Origin: Paenibacillus_E sp052115445
Lineage (GTDB): Bacteria > Bacillota > Bacilli > Paenibacillales > NBRC-103111
Assembly: GCF_052115445.1 (NCBI RefSeq)
Contig: NZ_JBFRGR010000004.1
Span: 124,001 to 188,000 of the forward strand
DNA length: 64,000 bases
Direction: 5' to 3'
The number at the start of each line of letters is the position of its first letter. Position 1 is the stretch's first letter. Shown in pieces: positions 25,207 through 32,636 of this stretch. Under the pieces are notes generated by a model. It was given only the letters and a program-made list of their open reading frames with translations. It searched no databases and was not told the DNA's origin. Both the position numbers and the translations under genes were made by a program.

Positions 25207-26952
25207 TCAATCGAATGGCGTTCGAACGTTAATCACTCGCGGGTCAGACAGATGTTTGCATTCGCGGAAGGCAAAGTGCTTGCACCCCAGACATTGCGCG
25301 TGGTTCAGTTTCGTTAAGGCGAAGTTAAGAGCATCCCCTGTCTTATCGTAAAGGTTCTCCTGCCCAATCCAGTCGTCCAATCTTGTTTTTCGCAACATGC
25401 GGCGTGGTTGGATTTGAACTTCAGAAATGATTACGGTGCAACCGTGATGGTCAAAGTGTCTGATAATACGTGATAAATGGGCTGTTCCTGTTGTGTCCAT
25501 ATAGGGGACATTCCCCATTTTCAGCAGTAATACTTTGGGGTTGGTATGGATTTCTGCCATAATGGATTGCTCAAACGCGCTGGCAACCCCAAAGAATAAA
25601 GCGCCTTCCACGGTGTAGATACTAATTTGAGGACAATTATGCTGCTCAGTAACAATATGTGCGGTTACGTGTTCATGCTTATCAGAAGGGTTAGGCAAAA
25701 CCTTGGCAGTACGGAGTAAGTCGCTCATATGTTTCACAAAAATGATGCCAGACAGAAGCAATCCAACTTCGACTGCGGTTGTCAGATCGGTAAACACAGT
25801 AAGAAGAAAGGTAATAAGTAAAACGACGGACTCCGCAGTTTTAGTTTTTAAGACGTGAGCGAACTCTTTGCGTTCACTCATATTCCAAGCAACGACCATT
25901 AAGATCGGCGCCATACTTGCAAGCGGAATGCTTGAAGCATAGGGAGCGAATATGAGCAAAACCAGCAGCACCACAATGCCGTGGAAGATGCCGGAGAAAG
26001 GAGATTCCGCACCGCTCTTTATATTGGTTGCTGTTCGGGCAATAGCCCCGGTTGCAGGGATGCCGCCAAACAACGGCGTTATCATATTGGCGATACCTTG
26101 ACCAATCAATTCCCGGTTGCTGTTATGCCTTGTTCTTGACATCCCGTCAGCAACGACAGCAGAGAGCAAGGATTCGATGCCGCCTAACATCGCGATGACA
26201 AGAGCAGGTTTTATTAGAAATTGCATACGTTCCATACTGAGTTCAGGGAAGTGAATACTTGGCAAGCTATTCGGAATTGCGCCGTAAGTTGACCCGATGG
26301 TTGCAACCTTGTCAGGATAGAAGAGGGATGCGATAACCGCTGAAATCAACAATCCCACTAAGGAGCCAGGTATTTTAGACGACACACGTGGTGTGAGAAG
26401 AATAAGCACCAGACAAATCACAGCAGTTAGGACGCTGTACATATTGATTGTTGAAATGTGAATGATTAATTCCTTCATATTGAAAAGAAATTCTTGGTGT
26501 TTTTGCAGATCATGCAAGCCAAGAAAATTGGCGATTTGTCCAGTGAAGATGGTAACGGCAATTCCTGTGGTAAAGCCGATCGTGACAGGACGTGGAATAA
26601 ATTTGATGACCCCGCCTAATTTGAAAATCCCCATGAATAGCAAAATAACGCCCGCCATAAAACCTGCGATAAGCAAGTTTTCGTACCCATATTGCATGAC
26701 GATCGCGAAGAGGATGGGGATAAATGCGCCTGTAGGACCGCCAATTTGAAACTTGGAACCACCGAATAATGAAATGAGGATGCCCGCTACAAAAGTCGTG
26801 TATAACCCGTATTCAGGCTTTACGCCTGAAGCAATTGCAAACGCCATTCCTAATGGGATGGCGACAATTCCGACAATCAGACCTGAAACCAAGTCTTTTT
26901 GAAATTTTTTTCGATTGTAGCCTTGGAATCTGCCTCTAAAAGAAAGTTTCAT
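25207..26952 (-). CDS. SulP-family inorganic anion transporter with STAS domain
   Basis: The ATG at 26952 follows GGTGG by eight bases. The 581-residue protein begins with DLVSGLIVGIVAIPLGMAFAIASGVKPEYGLYT, the SulP signature region, has 10-12 membrane segments to about residue 405, and ends in a STAS domain (about 430-550) with the conserved MGNVPYMDTTGTAHLSRII. The extreme C terminus adds QCLGCKHFAFRECKHL, a CxxC-H-C element not usual in the family that could bind a metal. Substrate may be sulfate or bicarbonate. It is controlled by a sigma-A promoter with a palindrome just downstream that is also found before the neighbouring ArsR gene. Confidence 0.88.
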   Translation of the reverse strand: MKLSFRGRFQGYNRKKFQKDLVSGLIVGIVAIPLGMAFAIASGVKPEYGLYTTFVAGILISLFGGSKFQIGGPTGAFIPILFAIVMQYGYENLLIAGFMAGVILLFMGIFKLGGVIKFIPRPVTIGFTTGIAVTIFTGQIANFLGLHDLQKHQEFLFNMKELIIHISTINMYSVLTAVICLVLILLTPRVSSKIPGSLVGLLISAVIASLFYPDKVATIGSTYGAIPNSLPSIHFPELSMERMQFLIKPALVIAMLGGIESLLSAVVADGMSRTRHNSNRELIGQGIANMITPLFGGIPATGAIARTATNIKSGAESPFSGIFHGIVVLLVLLIFAPYASSIPLASMAPILMVVAWNMSERKEFAHVLKTKTAESVVLLITFLLTVFTDLTTAVEVGLLLSGIIFVKHMSDLLRTAKVLPNPSDKHEHVTAHIVTEQHNCPQISIYTVEGALFFGVASAFEQSIMAEIHTNPKVLLLKMGNVPYMDTTGTAHLSRIIRHFDHHGCTVIISEVQIQPRRMLRKTRLDDWIGQENLYDKTGDALNFALTKLNHAQCLGCKHFAFRECKHLSDPRVINVRTPFD

Positions 26953-26972
26953 ATCGAATCCCACCAATTTAA

Positions 26973-26992
26973 ATATTTGATTATTTGAATAT
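26973..26992. promoter_or_regulatory. Operator 1 of the ArsR/SulP/Cys-rich regulon
   Basis: ATATTTGATTATTTGAATAT, an imperfect dyad located just after the transcription start predicted from the promoter at 27000-27028. It matches the site at 27580 (reverse complement) at 19 of 20 positions and that at 27469 at 17 of 20. Confidence 0.7.
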
Positions 26993-26999
26993 ATATAAA

Positions 27000-27028
27000 A
27001 TCATATATCTAAAACAAAGGGGTGTCAA
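27000..27028 (-). promoter_or_regulatory. Promoter of the SulP gene
   Basis: On the minus strand TTGACA (27028-27023) and TATGAT (27005-27000) are 17 bases apart; near-consensus. Confidence 0.7.
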
Positions 27029-27121
27029 TTTGATATTTCTGCTAGGAAATCACCATAAAAAAAAGGATATAAATCGAGAACAATGGACCCGATTCACTCC
27101 TTATTGTGAAAATAGAAGTAC

Positions 27122-27448
27122 TTATTGATTCTTTATGTTTTCTAACATGGAAATCGCATTCACAAGGTGGTTATCAAATATTTGCTTGGCAACAATAAGT
27201 AGGTCTTTAATTAAAGGATCTGTCAGGGAGTAGATCACAGAGGTTCCGTCTTTGATCCCACGGACAACGTTTTTATTTCTTAATACGGCTAACTGTTGTG
27301 ATACGGCAGAACCTTCACTGCCCAATATCGTTTGTATCTCATTTACGTTTTTATCGCCATCCACTAAAACTTCAAGGATTCTTATACGCAAAGGGTGTGC
27401 TAATGCCTTGAAAAAATCGGCTTTAAAATGCTGTATTTCTTGATACAT
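27122..27448 (-). CDS. ArsR-family transcriptional repressor lacking Cys residues
   Basis: The ATG at 27448 follows AGAGGAG by six bases. The 108-residue protein is a standard ArsR winged helix: FFKALAHPLRIRILEVL, then NVNEIQTILGSEGSAVSQQLAVLRNKNVVRGIKDGTSVIYSL. It has no Cys and lacks the ELCVCDL metal-binding motif in the recognition helix region, so it does not sense metals or thiols in the best-known ways. Upstream of it, of SulP and of the divergent Cys-rich gene is the same 20-bp dyad, so it most likely represses all three. The gene sits between SulP (same strand) and the Cys-rich gene. Confidence 0.88.
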   Translation of the reverse strand: MYQEIQHFKADFFKALAHPLRIRILEVLVDGDKNVNEIQTILGSEGSAVSQQLAVLRNKNVVRGIKDGTSVIYSLTDPLIKDLLIVAKQIFDNHLVNAISMLENIKNQ

Positions 27449-27468
27449 ACCGTTCTCCTCTACTATCA

Positions 27469-27488
27469 ATATTCGAACATTTGAATAT
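27469..27488. promoter_or_regulatory. Operator 2, before the ArsR gene
   Basis: ATATTCGAACATTTGAATAT, an imperfect palindrome 20 bases upstream of the arsR start codon; the same motif as operators 1 and 3. It supports autoregulation. Confidence 0.65.
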
Positions 27489-27540
27489 ATAGAATATCAT
27501 AACATAAACCGGAATGTATGGAAGCAAGTTTTAAAATCCT

Positions 27541-27570
27541 TTGCGTTATTGAATACTTTTCAGTTATAGT
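27541..27570 (+). promoter_or_regulatory. Candidate promoter of the Cys-rich gene
   Basis: TTGCGT and TATAGT are 18 bases apart; the predicted start falls next to operator 3. Moderate match only. Confidence 0.35.
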
Positions 27571-27579
27571 ATAAGTGTA

Positions 27580-27599
27580 ATATTCAAAAAATCAAATAT
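27580..27599. promoter_or_regulatory. Operator 3, before the Cys-rich gene
   Basis: ATATTCAAAAAATCAAATAT; its reverse complement differs from operator 1 at one position. It lies 31 bases before the GTG start at 27631. Confidence 0.65.
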
Positions 27600-27630
27600 A
27601 TTGTTATTTGAAAATAAGGAACTGGTATGC

Positions 27631-28203
27631 GTGTTAATTGGTGATGAATTCTATATTGCTTCAAGAAAGTATCTGATCGACTATGGCATGAGACAGTTGA
27701 ATGGTTTAGGGGCAGATCATATTTGTAAGGTGTGTATTCAAAATGGTGGTTCTTGTTGCCGCGCTTGTTCTTACTTAGTAGACGGTGTGGGCTGTCTGAA
27801 TAGAAATACTAGTTGCACATCTTGGTTATGCGGCTACCTTAAATTATTATTTTACAAAGCGGGACTAATAAAAGAGTGGAATACCTTTTGGAAGGAAGTT
27901 CCTGGCATCGATTTTCGGAAGGATTATACCCCTCCAATGGTGAAAATGACAAAACATCTTGAAGTGAAACACATGAGAGAGCTTGGCGAAGCACTGGCGA
28001 ATGACATTAAAATGAAGATAAGTAAAGAGAAGGATAATATTGATTTCATCGTATTGGCGGGTGAATTAGATGAGCTAATTGATGAGATTGGTTTTGCTTG
28101 TACTTCGGATATTGCTAATCAATTAATAAAGAGGCTTAATTACTTAATTAAAGACTTTCATGCGTTTAAACAAATTCTCAAAAGCATCGATAATAGGAGG
28201 TGA
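27631..28203 (+). CDS. Cys-rich protein, probable metal or Fe-S cluster binder, part of the ArsR/SulP regulon
   Basis: The GTG at 27631 is chosen: AAGGA lies ten bases upstream, while the in-frame TTG at 27601 has no Shine-Dalgarno and abuts the operator. The product of about 190 residues has eight Cys within about 35 residues (roughly 32-66): CKVC, then CCRAC, GVGC, TSC and WLCGYL. Spacing resembles the CxxC(x6)CC clusters of YkgJ-type zinc or iron-binding proteins, but I cannot assign a family. The rest is helical and charged. It shares an operator with SulP and ArsR, and an Asp23 gene starts six bases after its stop. Confidence 0.55.
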   Translation: MLIGDEFYIASRKYLIDYGMRQLNGLGADHICKVCIQNGGSCCRACSYLVDGVGCLNRNTSCTSWLCGYLKLLFYKAGLIKEWNTFWKEVPGIDFRKDYTPPMVKMTKHLEVKHMRELGEALANDIKMKISKEKDNIDFIVLAGELDELIDEIGFACTSDIANQLIKRLNYLIKDFHAFKQILKSIDNRR

Positions 28204-28208
28204 TCCTT

Positions 28209-28550
28209 GTGTCTGTGAAATCGCCATCTGGTGTCATACGTATATCAGACGATGTTATTTCTATCATAGCTGTGTTCGCTGCTCTACATACACCCGGTAT
28301 TGATTCCATGTCGGGTGGCCTCTCCGAGGAGCTTACGAAGCGCTTGAGTGGTAAAAATGCCAAAAAAGGCGTAGTAGTCGAGGTCATGGAGTCGGATGTC
28401 GTCATCCATTTACGTGTCATCGTCAATTACGGCATGATGATTCATAACGTATGTCATGAGCTTCAAGAAAACGTTAGGGCAGATGTGGAGAATTTGACAG
28501 GGCTTCGCGTTCTGGAAGTAAACGTAAGGGTAGAGAACCTGGCAGTATAG
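28209..28550 (+). CDS. Asp23/Gls24 family (DUF322) protein
   Basis: The GTG at 28209 lies eight bases after AGGAGG (28195-28200), which decides the start. The 113-residue product has the Asp23 pattern GVIRISDDVISIIAVFAALHTPGIDSMSGG, then VVVEVMESDVVIHLRVIVNYGMMIHNVCHELQENVRADVENLTGLRVLEVNVRVENL. Asp23 proteins are linked to envelope or alkaline stress; precise function is unknown. It directly follows the Cys-rich gene and is probably co-transcribed with it, which would place it in the ArsR regulon. Confidence 0.88.
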   Translation: MSVKSPSGVIRISDDVISIIAVFAALHTPGIDSMSGGLSEELTKRLSGKNAKKGVVVEVMESDVVIHLRVIVNYGMMIHNVCHELQENVRADVENLTGLRVLEVNVRVENLAV

Positions 28551-28566
28551 AAAGTAGAAATGAATA

Positions 28567-28607
28567 GGCTCGGATCGTAGTTGAATAACTACAATCCGAG
28601 CCTTATT
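28567..28607 (+). terminator. Terminator after the Asp23 gene
   Basis: GGCTCGGATCGTAGTT pairs with AACTACAATCCGAGCC (one mismatch), followed by TTATT. Confidence 0.8.
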
Positions 28608-28702
28608 ACATTTCCATGATTGATGGGGGTTGCTAACATTGATAAGTTTGGTCAAGAGAGATAAACTTATGGATGTAAACTAATATCTGAAAGAAGGTTA
28701 CC

Positions 28703-29998
28703 ATGCTAATCAATTTGGTTTTAATCTTATTACTGATTGTACTTACTGCTTTTTTTGTTGCGACAGAATTTGCCGTTATTCGGATTCGTCCAAGCCGTGT
28801 AGATCAAATGGTATTGGAAGGTAAGAAAAATGCACTAGCTGTTCAAACCGTTACTTCGAATTTGGATGGCTACTTATCCGCATGTCAACTCGGCATCACG
28901 ATTACCGCGCTAGGCCTCGGTTGGTTAGGTGAGCCAACGGTCGAGAAGATCCTCGGTCCTTTGTTCCATGGGCTTGGTGTAGGGGAAACACTGTCGCACA
29001 TCCTTTCTTTTGGTATCGCCTTTTTATCCATTACTTATATTCATGTTGTACTTGGTGAACTAGCTCCCAAAACGTTAGCGATTCAAAAAGCTGAAGCAAT
29101 TTCAATTCTTACAGCTCCGTTTATTATTTTCTTTTATAAAATTATGTACCCATTCATTTGGATTTTAAATGGCTCAGCGACTCAACTCGTCAAGCTATTT
29201 GGCGTTAAGCCAGCAAGCGAACACGAAGAAGCTCATTCCGAAGAAGAAATACGCATTATTTTATCAGACAGCCTTGAGAGTGGAAAAATAAATAAGACAG
29301 AATACGGATATGTGAATCGCATCTTCTCATTCGATGAATTGTTGGCGCGTGAAATCATGGTCCCACGTACGGATATGATCTGTCTCTATGCGGATAAATC
29401 ACTTGAAGAGAACATGAATATTATTATCAAAGAACAGTACACACGTTTTCCCGTAGCCAAAGAGAGCAAAGATCATATTATTGGATTCGTCAATACGAAG
29501 CAATTTTTCTTAAGTTACATCTCGAATCCCGATTTTAATTTCAAAGGTTTACTTCAACCGATTATGACGATTCCTGAAGGAATGCCTGTGAAGTCTCTGC
29601 TCAAAAAGATGCAGCGTGAAAATGTACATATCGCTTTGCTAATGGATGAGTACGGCGGAACGTCCGGATTGATTACGATCGAAGATATTCTGGAGGAAAT
29701 TGTCGGTGAAATTCGTGATGAATTTGATAAAGATGAACTGAAAGAAATTGACAAGTTAGCCGAAGGACACTATGTCGTCGAAGGTAACGCCTTGATCATC
29801 GAGTTAAACGCTAGATTGGGACTTGACATTCAGGACGAGAATGTGGATTCTATCGGTGGCTGGTTATATAGTAAGCAGTCGGAATTGAAAATCGGTGAAC
29901 TCTGGCAGCATCAGGATTGGACTTTCATTGTGCGTGCTAGAGACACGAATCGAATTCGTCAAATTGAGCTTATTAAAAATCAAATCATACATAAGTAG
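28703..29998 (+). CDS. CNNM/CorC-type membrane protein with CBS pair (hemolysin C family)
   Basis: A 431-residue protein with the DUF21/CNNM membrane domain (about 1-190; LVLILLLIVLTAFFVATEFAVIRIRPSRVDQM, three or four segments, including YIHVVLGELAPKTLAIQ), two CBS domains (about 205-330, VPRTDMICLY and the MDEYGGTSGLITIEDILEEIVGEI core), and a C-terminal CorC_HlyC domain. Proteins of this class are linked to magnesium or cobalt efflux and resistance; the hemolysin name is historical. It is a single gene, with a terminator on each side. Confidence 0.9.
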   Translation: MLINLVLILLLIVLTAFFVATEFAVIRIRPSRVDQMVLEGKKNALAVQTVTSNLDGYLSACQLGITITALGLGWLGEPTVEKILGPLFHGLGVGETLSHILSFGIAFLSITYIHVVLGELAPKTLAIQKAEAISILTAPFIIFFYKIMYPFIWILNGSATQLVKLFGVKPASEHEEAHSEEEIRIILSDSLESGKINKTEYGYVNRIFSFDELLAREIMVPRTDMICLYADKSLEENMNIIIKEQYTRFPVAKESKDHIIGFVNTKQFFLSYISNPDFNFKGLLQPIMTIPEGMPVKSLLKKMQRENVHIALLMDEYGGTSGLITIEDILEEIVGEIRDEFDKDELKEIDKLAEGHYVVEGNALIIELNARLGLDIQDENVDSIGGWLYSKQSELKIGELWQHQDWTFIVRARDTNRIRQIELIKNQIIHK

Positions 29999-30000
29999 AA

Positions 30001-30052
30001 AAAGAGGGATCCCTCGCCACTTACATGGCTTTCAGGGATACCCTCTTTCTAT
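30001..30052. terminator. Terminator between convergent CNNM and M29 genes
   Basis: AAAGAGGGATCCCT pairs with AGGGATACCCTCTTT (one bulge) around a 19-base loop; T-rich on both strands at the ends, so likely bidirectional. Confidence 0.75.
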
Positions 30053-31285
30053 TTAAAACGCCCAATTCCCCTTACGGAAGATCGGTTCTAACGTGCCATC
30101 CGCGTGTTCACCGTCAATATCCATCTCGGCAGAGCCGATCATAAAGTCGACGTGAATGAGGCTGTCGTTCAGTCCTGCTTGCAGCTGTTCTTCTTTGCTC
30201 ATCTTTGTGCCGCCTTCAATACAAGTCGGGAAGGCACGACCGAGGGCCAGATGATTTGAAGCATTTTCATCATAGAGCGTACTGAAGAAGATTAAATTCG
30301 TGTTCGAAATGGGAGAGACATGCGGCACGAGTGCGATTTCGCCCAAGTAGTGCGCGCCTTCATCCATCTCAATCATCGCTTGCAATGATTCAAAGCCATG
30401 TTCCGCTGTGTAATGTGTGACGCGGCCGTGCTCGAAGGTGATCGAGAAATTGTCGATCAAGCTGCCTTGGTAGCTAAGCGGCTTCGTACTTCGAACCGTT
30501 CCATACGTTCCTAGGCGATTCGGGGAAATGAACACTTCCTCTGTCGGGATGTTCGGGTTGAAATCGTAGCCGCCTGTTTCGTTCGTCGCGGAACCGCCTC
30601 GCCAAATGTGCTGAGGTGGAAGTCCCACCGTAAGCTCCGTTCCAGGAGCGCGGTAATGGATTTTATGAAATTGTTTCTCATTCAATTGTTCCCGTTTGCT
30701 ACGAAGAGTCGCGTTGTGATCCTGCCATGTTTGTACAGGATTTTCTTGATCTACGCGGGTAGCTTCGAAGATCGCATCCCATAAAGCAGTGACAGCAGCC
30801 TGATCTTCGAGATCAGGGAATACCTTTTGTGCCCAGGCCCGGGAAGGGGCAGCGATGATAGACCAAGTCATTTTGTAAGAGGACATGTATTCGCGCCATT
30901 TGACCAGCAGGGGACCTGCCGCCTTCGCATTCGCTGAGATTCGAGCAGGATCCACATCCTTCAGCAGCTCGGGGTTGTCCGCGTCAATCCATAAGTAGGC
31001 GCCATTGCTTTCAGCTAACTCGGTTAGTGCTTGCGCACGCCAAGCTGGGTACTCATTGAATGATTCGTCGGGCGCGTGTGTATAGCGAATTTGGGTGCAG
31101 ATTTCATCCTGCCATTCAATATGTACATGCTTAGCGCCAACTTCGTACGCTTTACGAGTGATGAGTCTTACGAATTCGGGGTGCCCAATTGGCGCATTAA
31201 TCCAAAGCGATTGACCAGCTTGAATGTTGAGTGCTACTCGAACAGTCAGCTCCGCATATTTCTCAAGATTGTGTTCAAACGTCAT
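30053..31285 (-). CDS. M29-family aminopeptidase
   Basis: A 410-residue cytoplasmic metallopeptidase of the AmpS/PepS/AmpII type, releasing N-terminal amino acids. Family signs: LEKYAELTVRVALNIQAGQSLWINAPI, a central HNATLRSKREQLNEKQFHKIHYRAPGTELTVGLP, ATNETGGYDFNPNIPTEEVF, and the metal-binding region EMDEGAHYLGEIALVPHVSPIS with HLALGRAF and HVDFMIGS. The ATG start follows AAAGGAGG. The minus-strand leader carries a strong 42-base hairpin just before the Shine-Dalgarno. Confidence 0.92.
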   Translation of the reverse strand: MTFEHNLEKYAELTVRVALNIQAGQSLWINAPIGHPEFVRLITRKAYEVGAKHVHIEWQDEICTQIRYTHAPDESFNEYPAWRAQALTELAESNGAYLWIDADNPELLKDVDPARISANAKAAGPLLVKWREYMSSYKMTWSIIAAPSRAWAQKVFPDLEDQAAVTALWDAIFEATRVDQENPVQTWQDHNATLRSKREQLNEKQFHKIHYRAPGTELTVGLPPQHIWRGGSATNETGGYDFNPNIPTEEVFISPNRLGTYGTVRSTKPLSYQGSLIDNFSITFEHGRVTHYTAEHGFESLQAMIEMDEGAHYLGEIALVPHVSPISNTNLIFFSTLYDENASNHLALGRAFPTCIEGGTKMSKEEQLQAGLNDSLIHVDFMIGSAEMDIDGEHADGTLEPIFRKGNWAF

Positions 31286-31309
31286 TAGAAAAATCCTCCT
31301 TTTTCCACA

Positions 31310-31351
31310 TTAGAAAGTTTAAGTTTTCGGCTCCCGAAAACGTCTTTCTAA
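31310..31351 (-). other. Long hairpin in the leader of the M29 aminopeptidase gene
   Basis: Outer arms TTAGAAAG/CTTTCTAA and inner arms GTTTTCGG/CCGAAAAC pair perfectly around CTC, with only short asymmetric gaps. It ends some ten bases before the AGGAGG of the aminopeptidase gene, so it may affect message stability or translation. No T tract follows, so it is not a typical terminator. The rest of the 283-base gap to the VanW gene has no evident element. Confidence 0.5.
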
Positions 31352-31568
31352 TTGGCGATAATACTTACCTCTAAACGCGGTCGCTCATCTTTGAATGGCC
31401 TCGATAGAGGTTTTCTCACTTCGTCTTGTTTGAAGTTTATCGCTCTGCTCGCCGACTGTCAAATAAATTTTACCGTCTGTTGAATTCCATTTTCAAAATG
31501 TATCTGAGTTGTCATTGCATGGAATTTTGACATTTGTTTACACTATGGGCAGGAGGTGAATTGCGTTC

Positions 31569-32501
31569 ATGCGCTATGAATGGCTATTGGGCTTGTTGCT
31601 GCTTGCCCAGCCCAAAGAATTGCCTTTTCAACTATCGGATAACTCGAATGGTGAAAAGATGGCTCAGATTAGGCGAGAGTCTATTGCGACCGACCTCTTG
31701 GATATTCCACTGGTAGATACACAGAAATTAAACCGGCTTGCTGAACAAATTGACAAATCGATTTACCGAAAGCCGATTAACGCTACAATTAGTGACAGTG
31801 GGGGCATCGTGAAAGAGAGTGCAGGCGTTCGGTTGAATCGAAGTGCTTTTATCAATCAATTCTATGGGCAATTTTATGCAGAAGGTCCCATGAATGTGGC
31901 GTTACCGCTGCAATCCCTGTATCCCAAAGTGGATAGTGAACTGCTTGCCAGCATTCGAGTCCGTCCAATAGGCTATTATGTTACCTATTTTAATTCCCGC
32001 AATAATCACCGTGTAACGAATCTCAAACTAGCTACACAGGCGATCAACAATTATGTTGTGCAGCCGAATGAGACGTTTTCTTTCAATCGCGTTGTAGGCG
32101 TTCGAACACCGAGCAGGGGGTATATGTCGGCAAAGGTGATTGTAAGGGGTGAATTCTCCGAGGGAATCGGCGGCGGTATTTGTCAAATATCCTCAACGTT
32201 ATTTAATGCGGTTGACCGTGCAGGACTCACGATTATTGAAAGGTACTCCCACAGTCGTTCGGTGCCTTATGTGCCACATGGCAGAGATGCTACCGTGAAT
32301 TGGGGCGGGCCTGATTTTAGTTTTAGAAACGACTATAATCAGCCAATCTTAATTCGCGCGCATGTATTGCCTGGTTCTGTCCACATCAGCATTTCTTCTT
32401 CGGATGGGATTAATGTGAAATCCCGTCATGTTCCTGGTGCTACAGAAGCGATACCAGAAGAAATTGAAACAAATTCAAATGTAAGAAATACACTCCCTTA
32501 G
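31569..32501 (+). CDS. VanW-family protein
   Basis: A 310-residue protein whose C-terminal two thirds carry the VanW domain: NETFSFNRVVGVRTPSRGYMSAKVI, GGGICQISSTLFNAVDRAGLTIIERYSHSRSVPYVPHGRDATVNWGGPDFSFRND. VanW was named from vancomycin-resistance clusters but the role is unknown; family members are often exported or surface-linked. The N terminus here has a short hydrophobic stretch (WLLGLLLLAQ) but no clear cleavage site. AGGAGG lies 12 bases before the ATG, a little long. It appears monocistronic. Confidence 0.82.
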   Translation: MRYEWLLGLLLLAQPKELPFQLSDNSNGEKMAQIRRESIATDLLDIPLVDTQKLNRLAEQIDKSIYRKPINATISDSGGIVKESAGVRLNRSAFINQFYGQFYAEGPMNVALPLQSLYPKVDSELLASIRVRPIGYYVTYFNSRNNHRVTNLKLATQAINNYVVQPNETFSFNRVVGVRTPSRGYMSAKVIVRGEFSEGIGGGICQISSTLFNAVDRAGLTIIERYSHSRSVPYVPHGRDATVNWGGPDFSFRNDYNQPILIRAHVLPGSVHISISSSDGINVKSRHVPGATEAIPEEIETNSNVRNTLP

Positions 32502-32636
32502 CCGCTATGAACCCTTCTAGAGGTCAAGATATGCATATTTTATGAAATAAAAGCACGAAATCGCAAGATTTCTGAGCTGATCTTTTGCTAATATAGATAG
32601 CAGATCATTCAGCTTGAGAAGGGTGGAAATCGCTTT

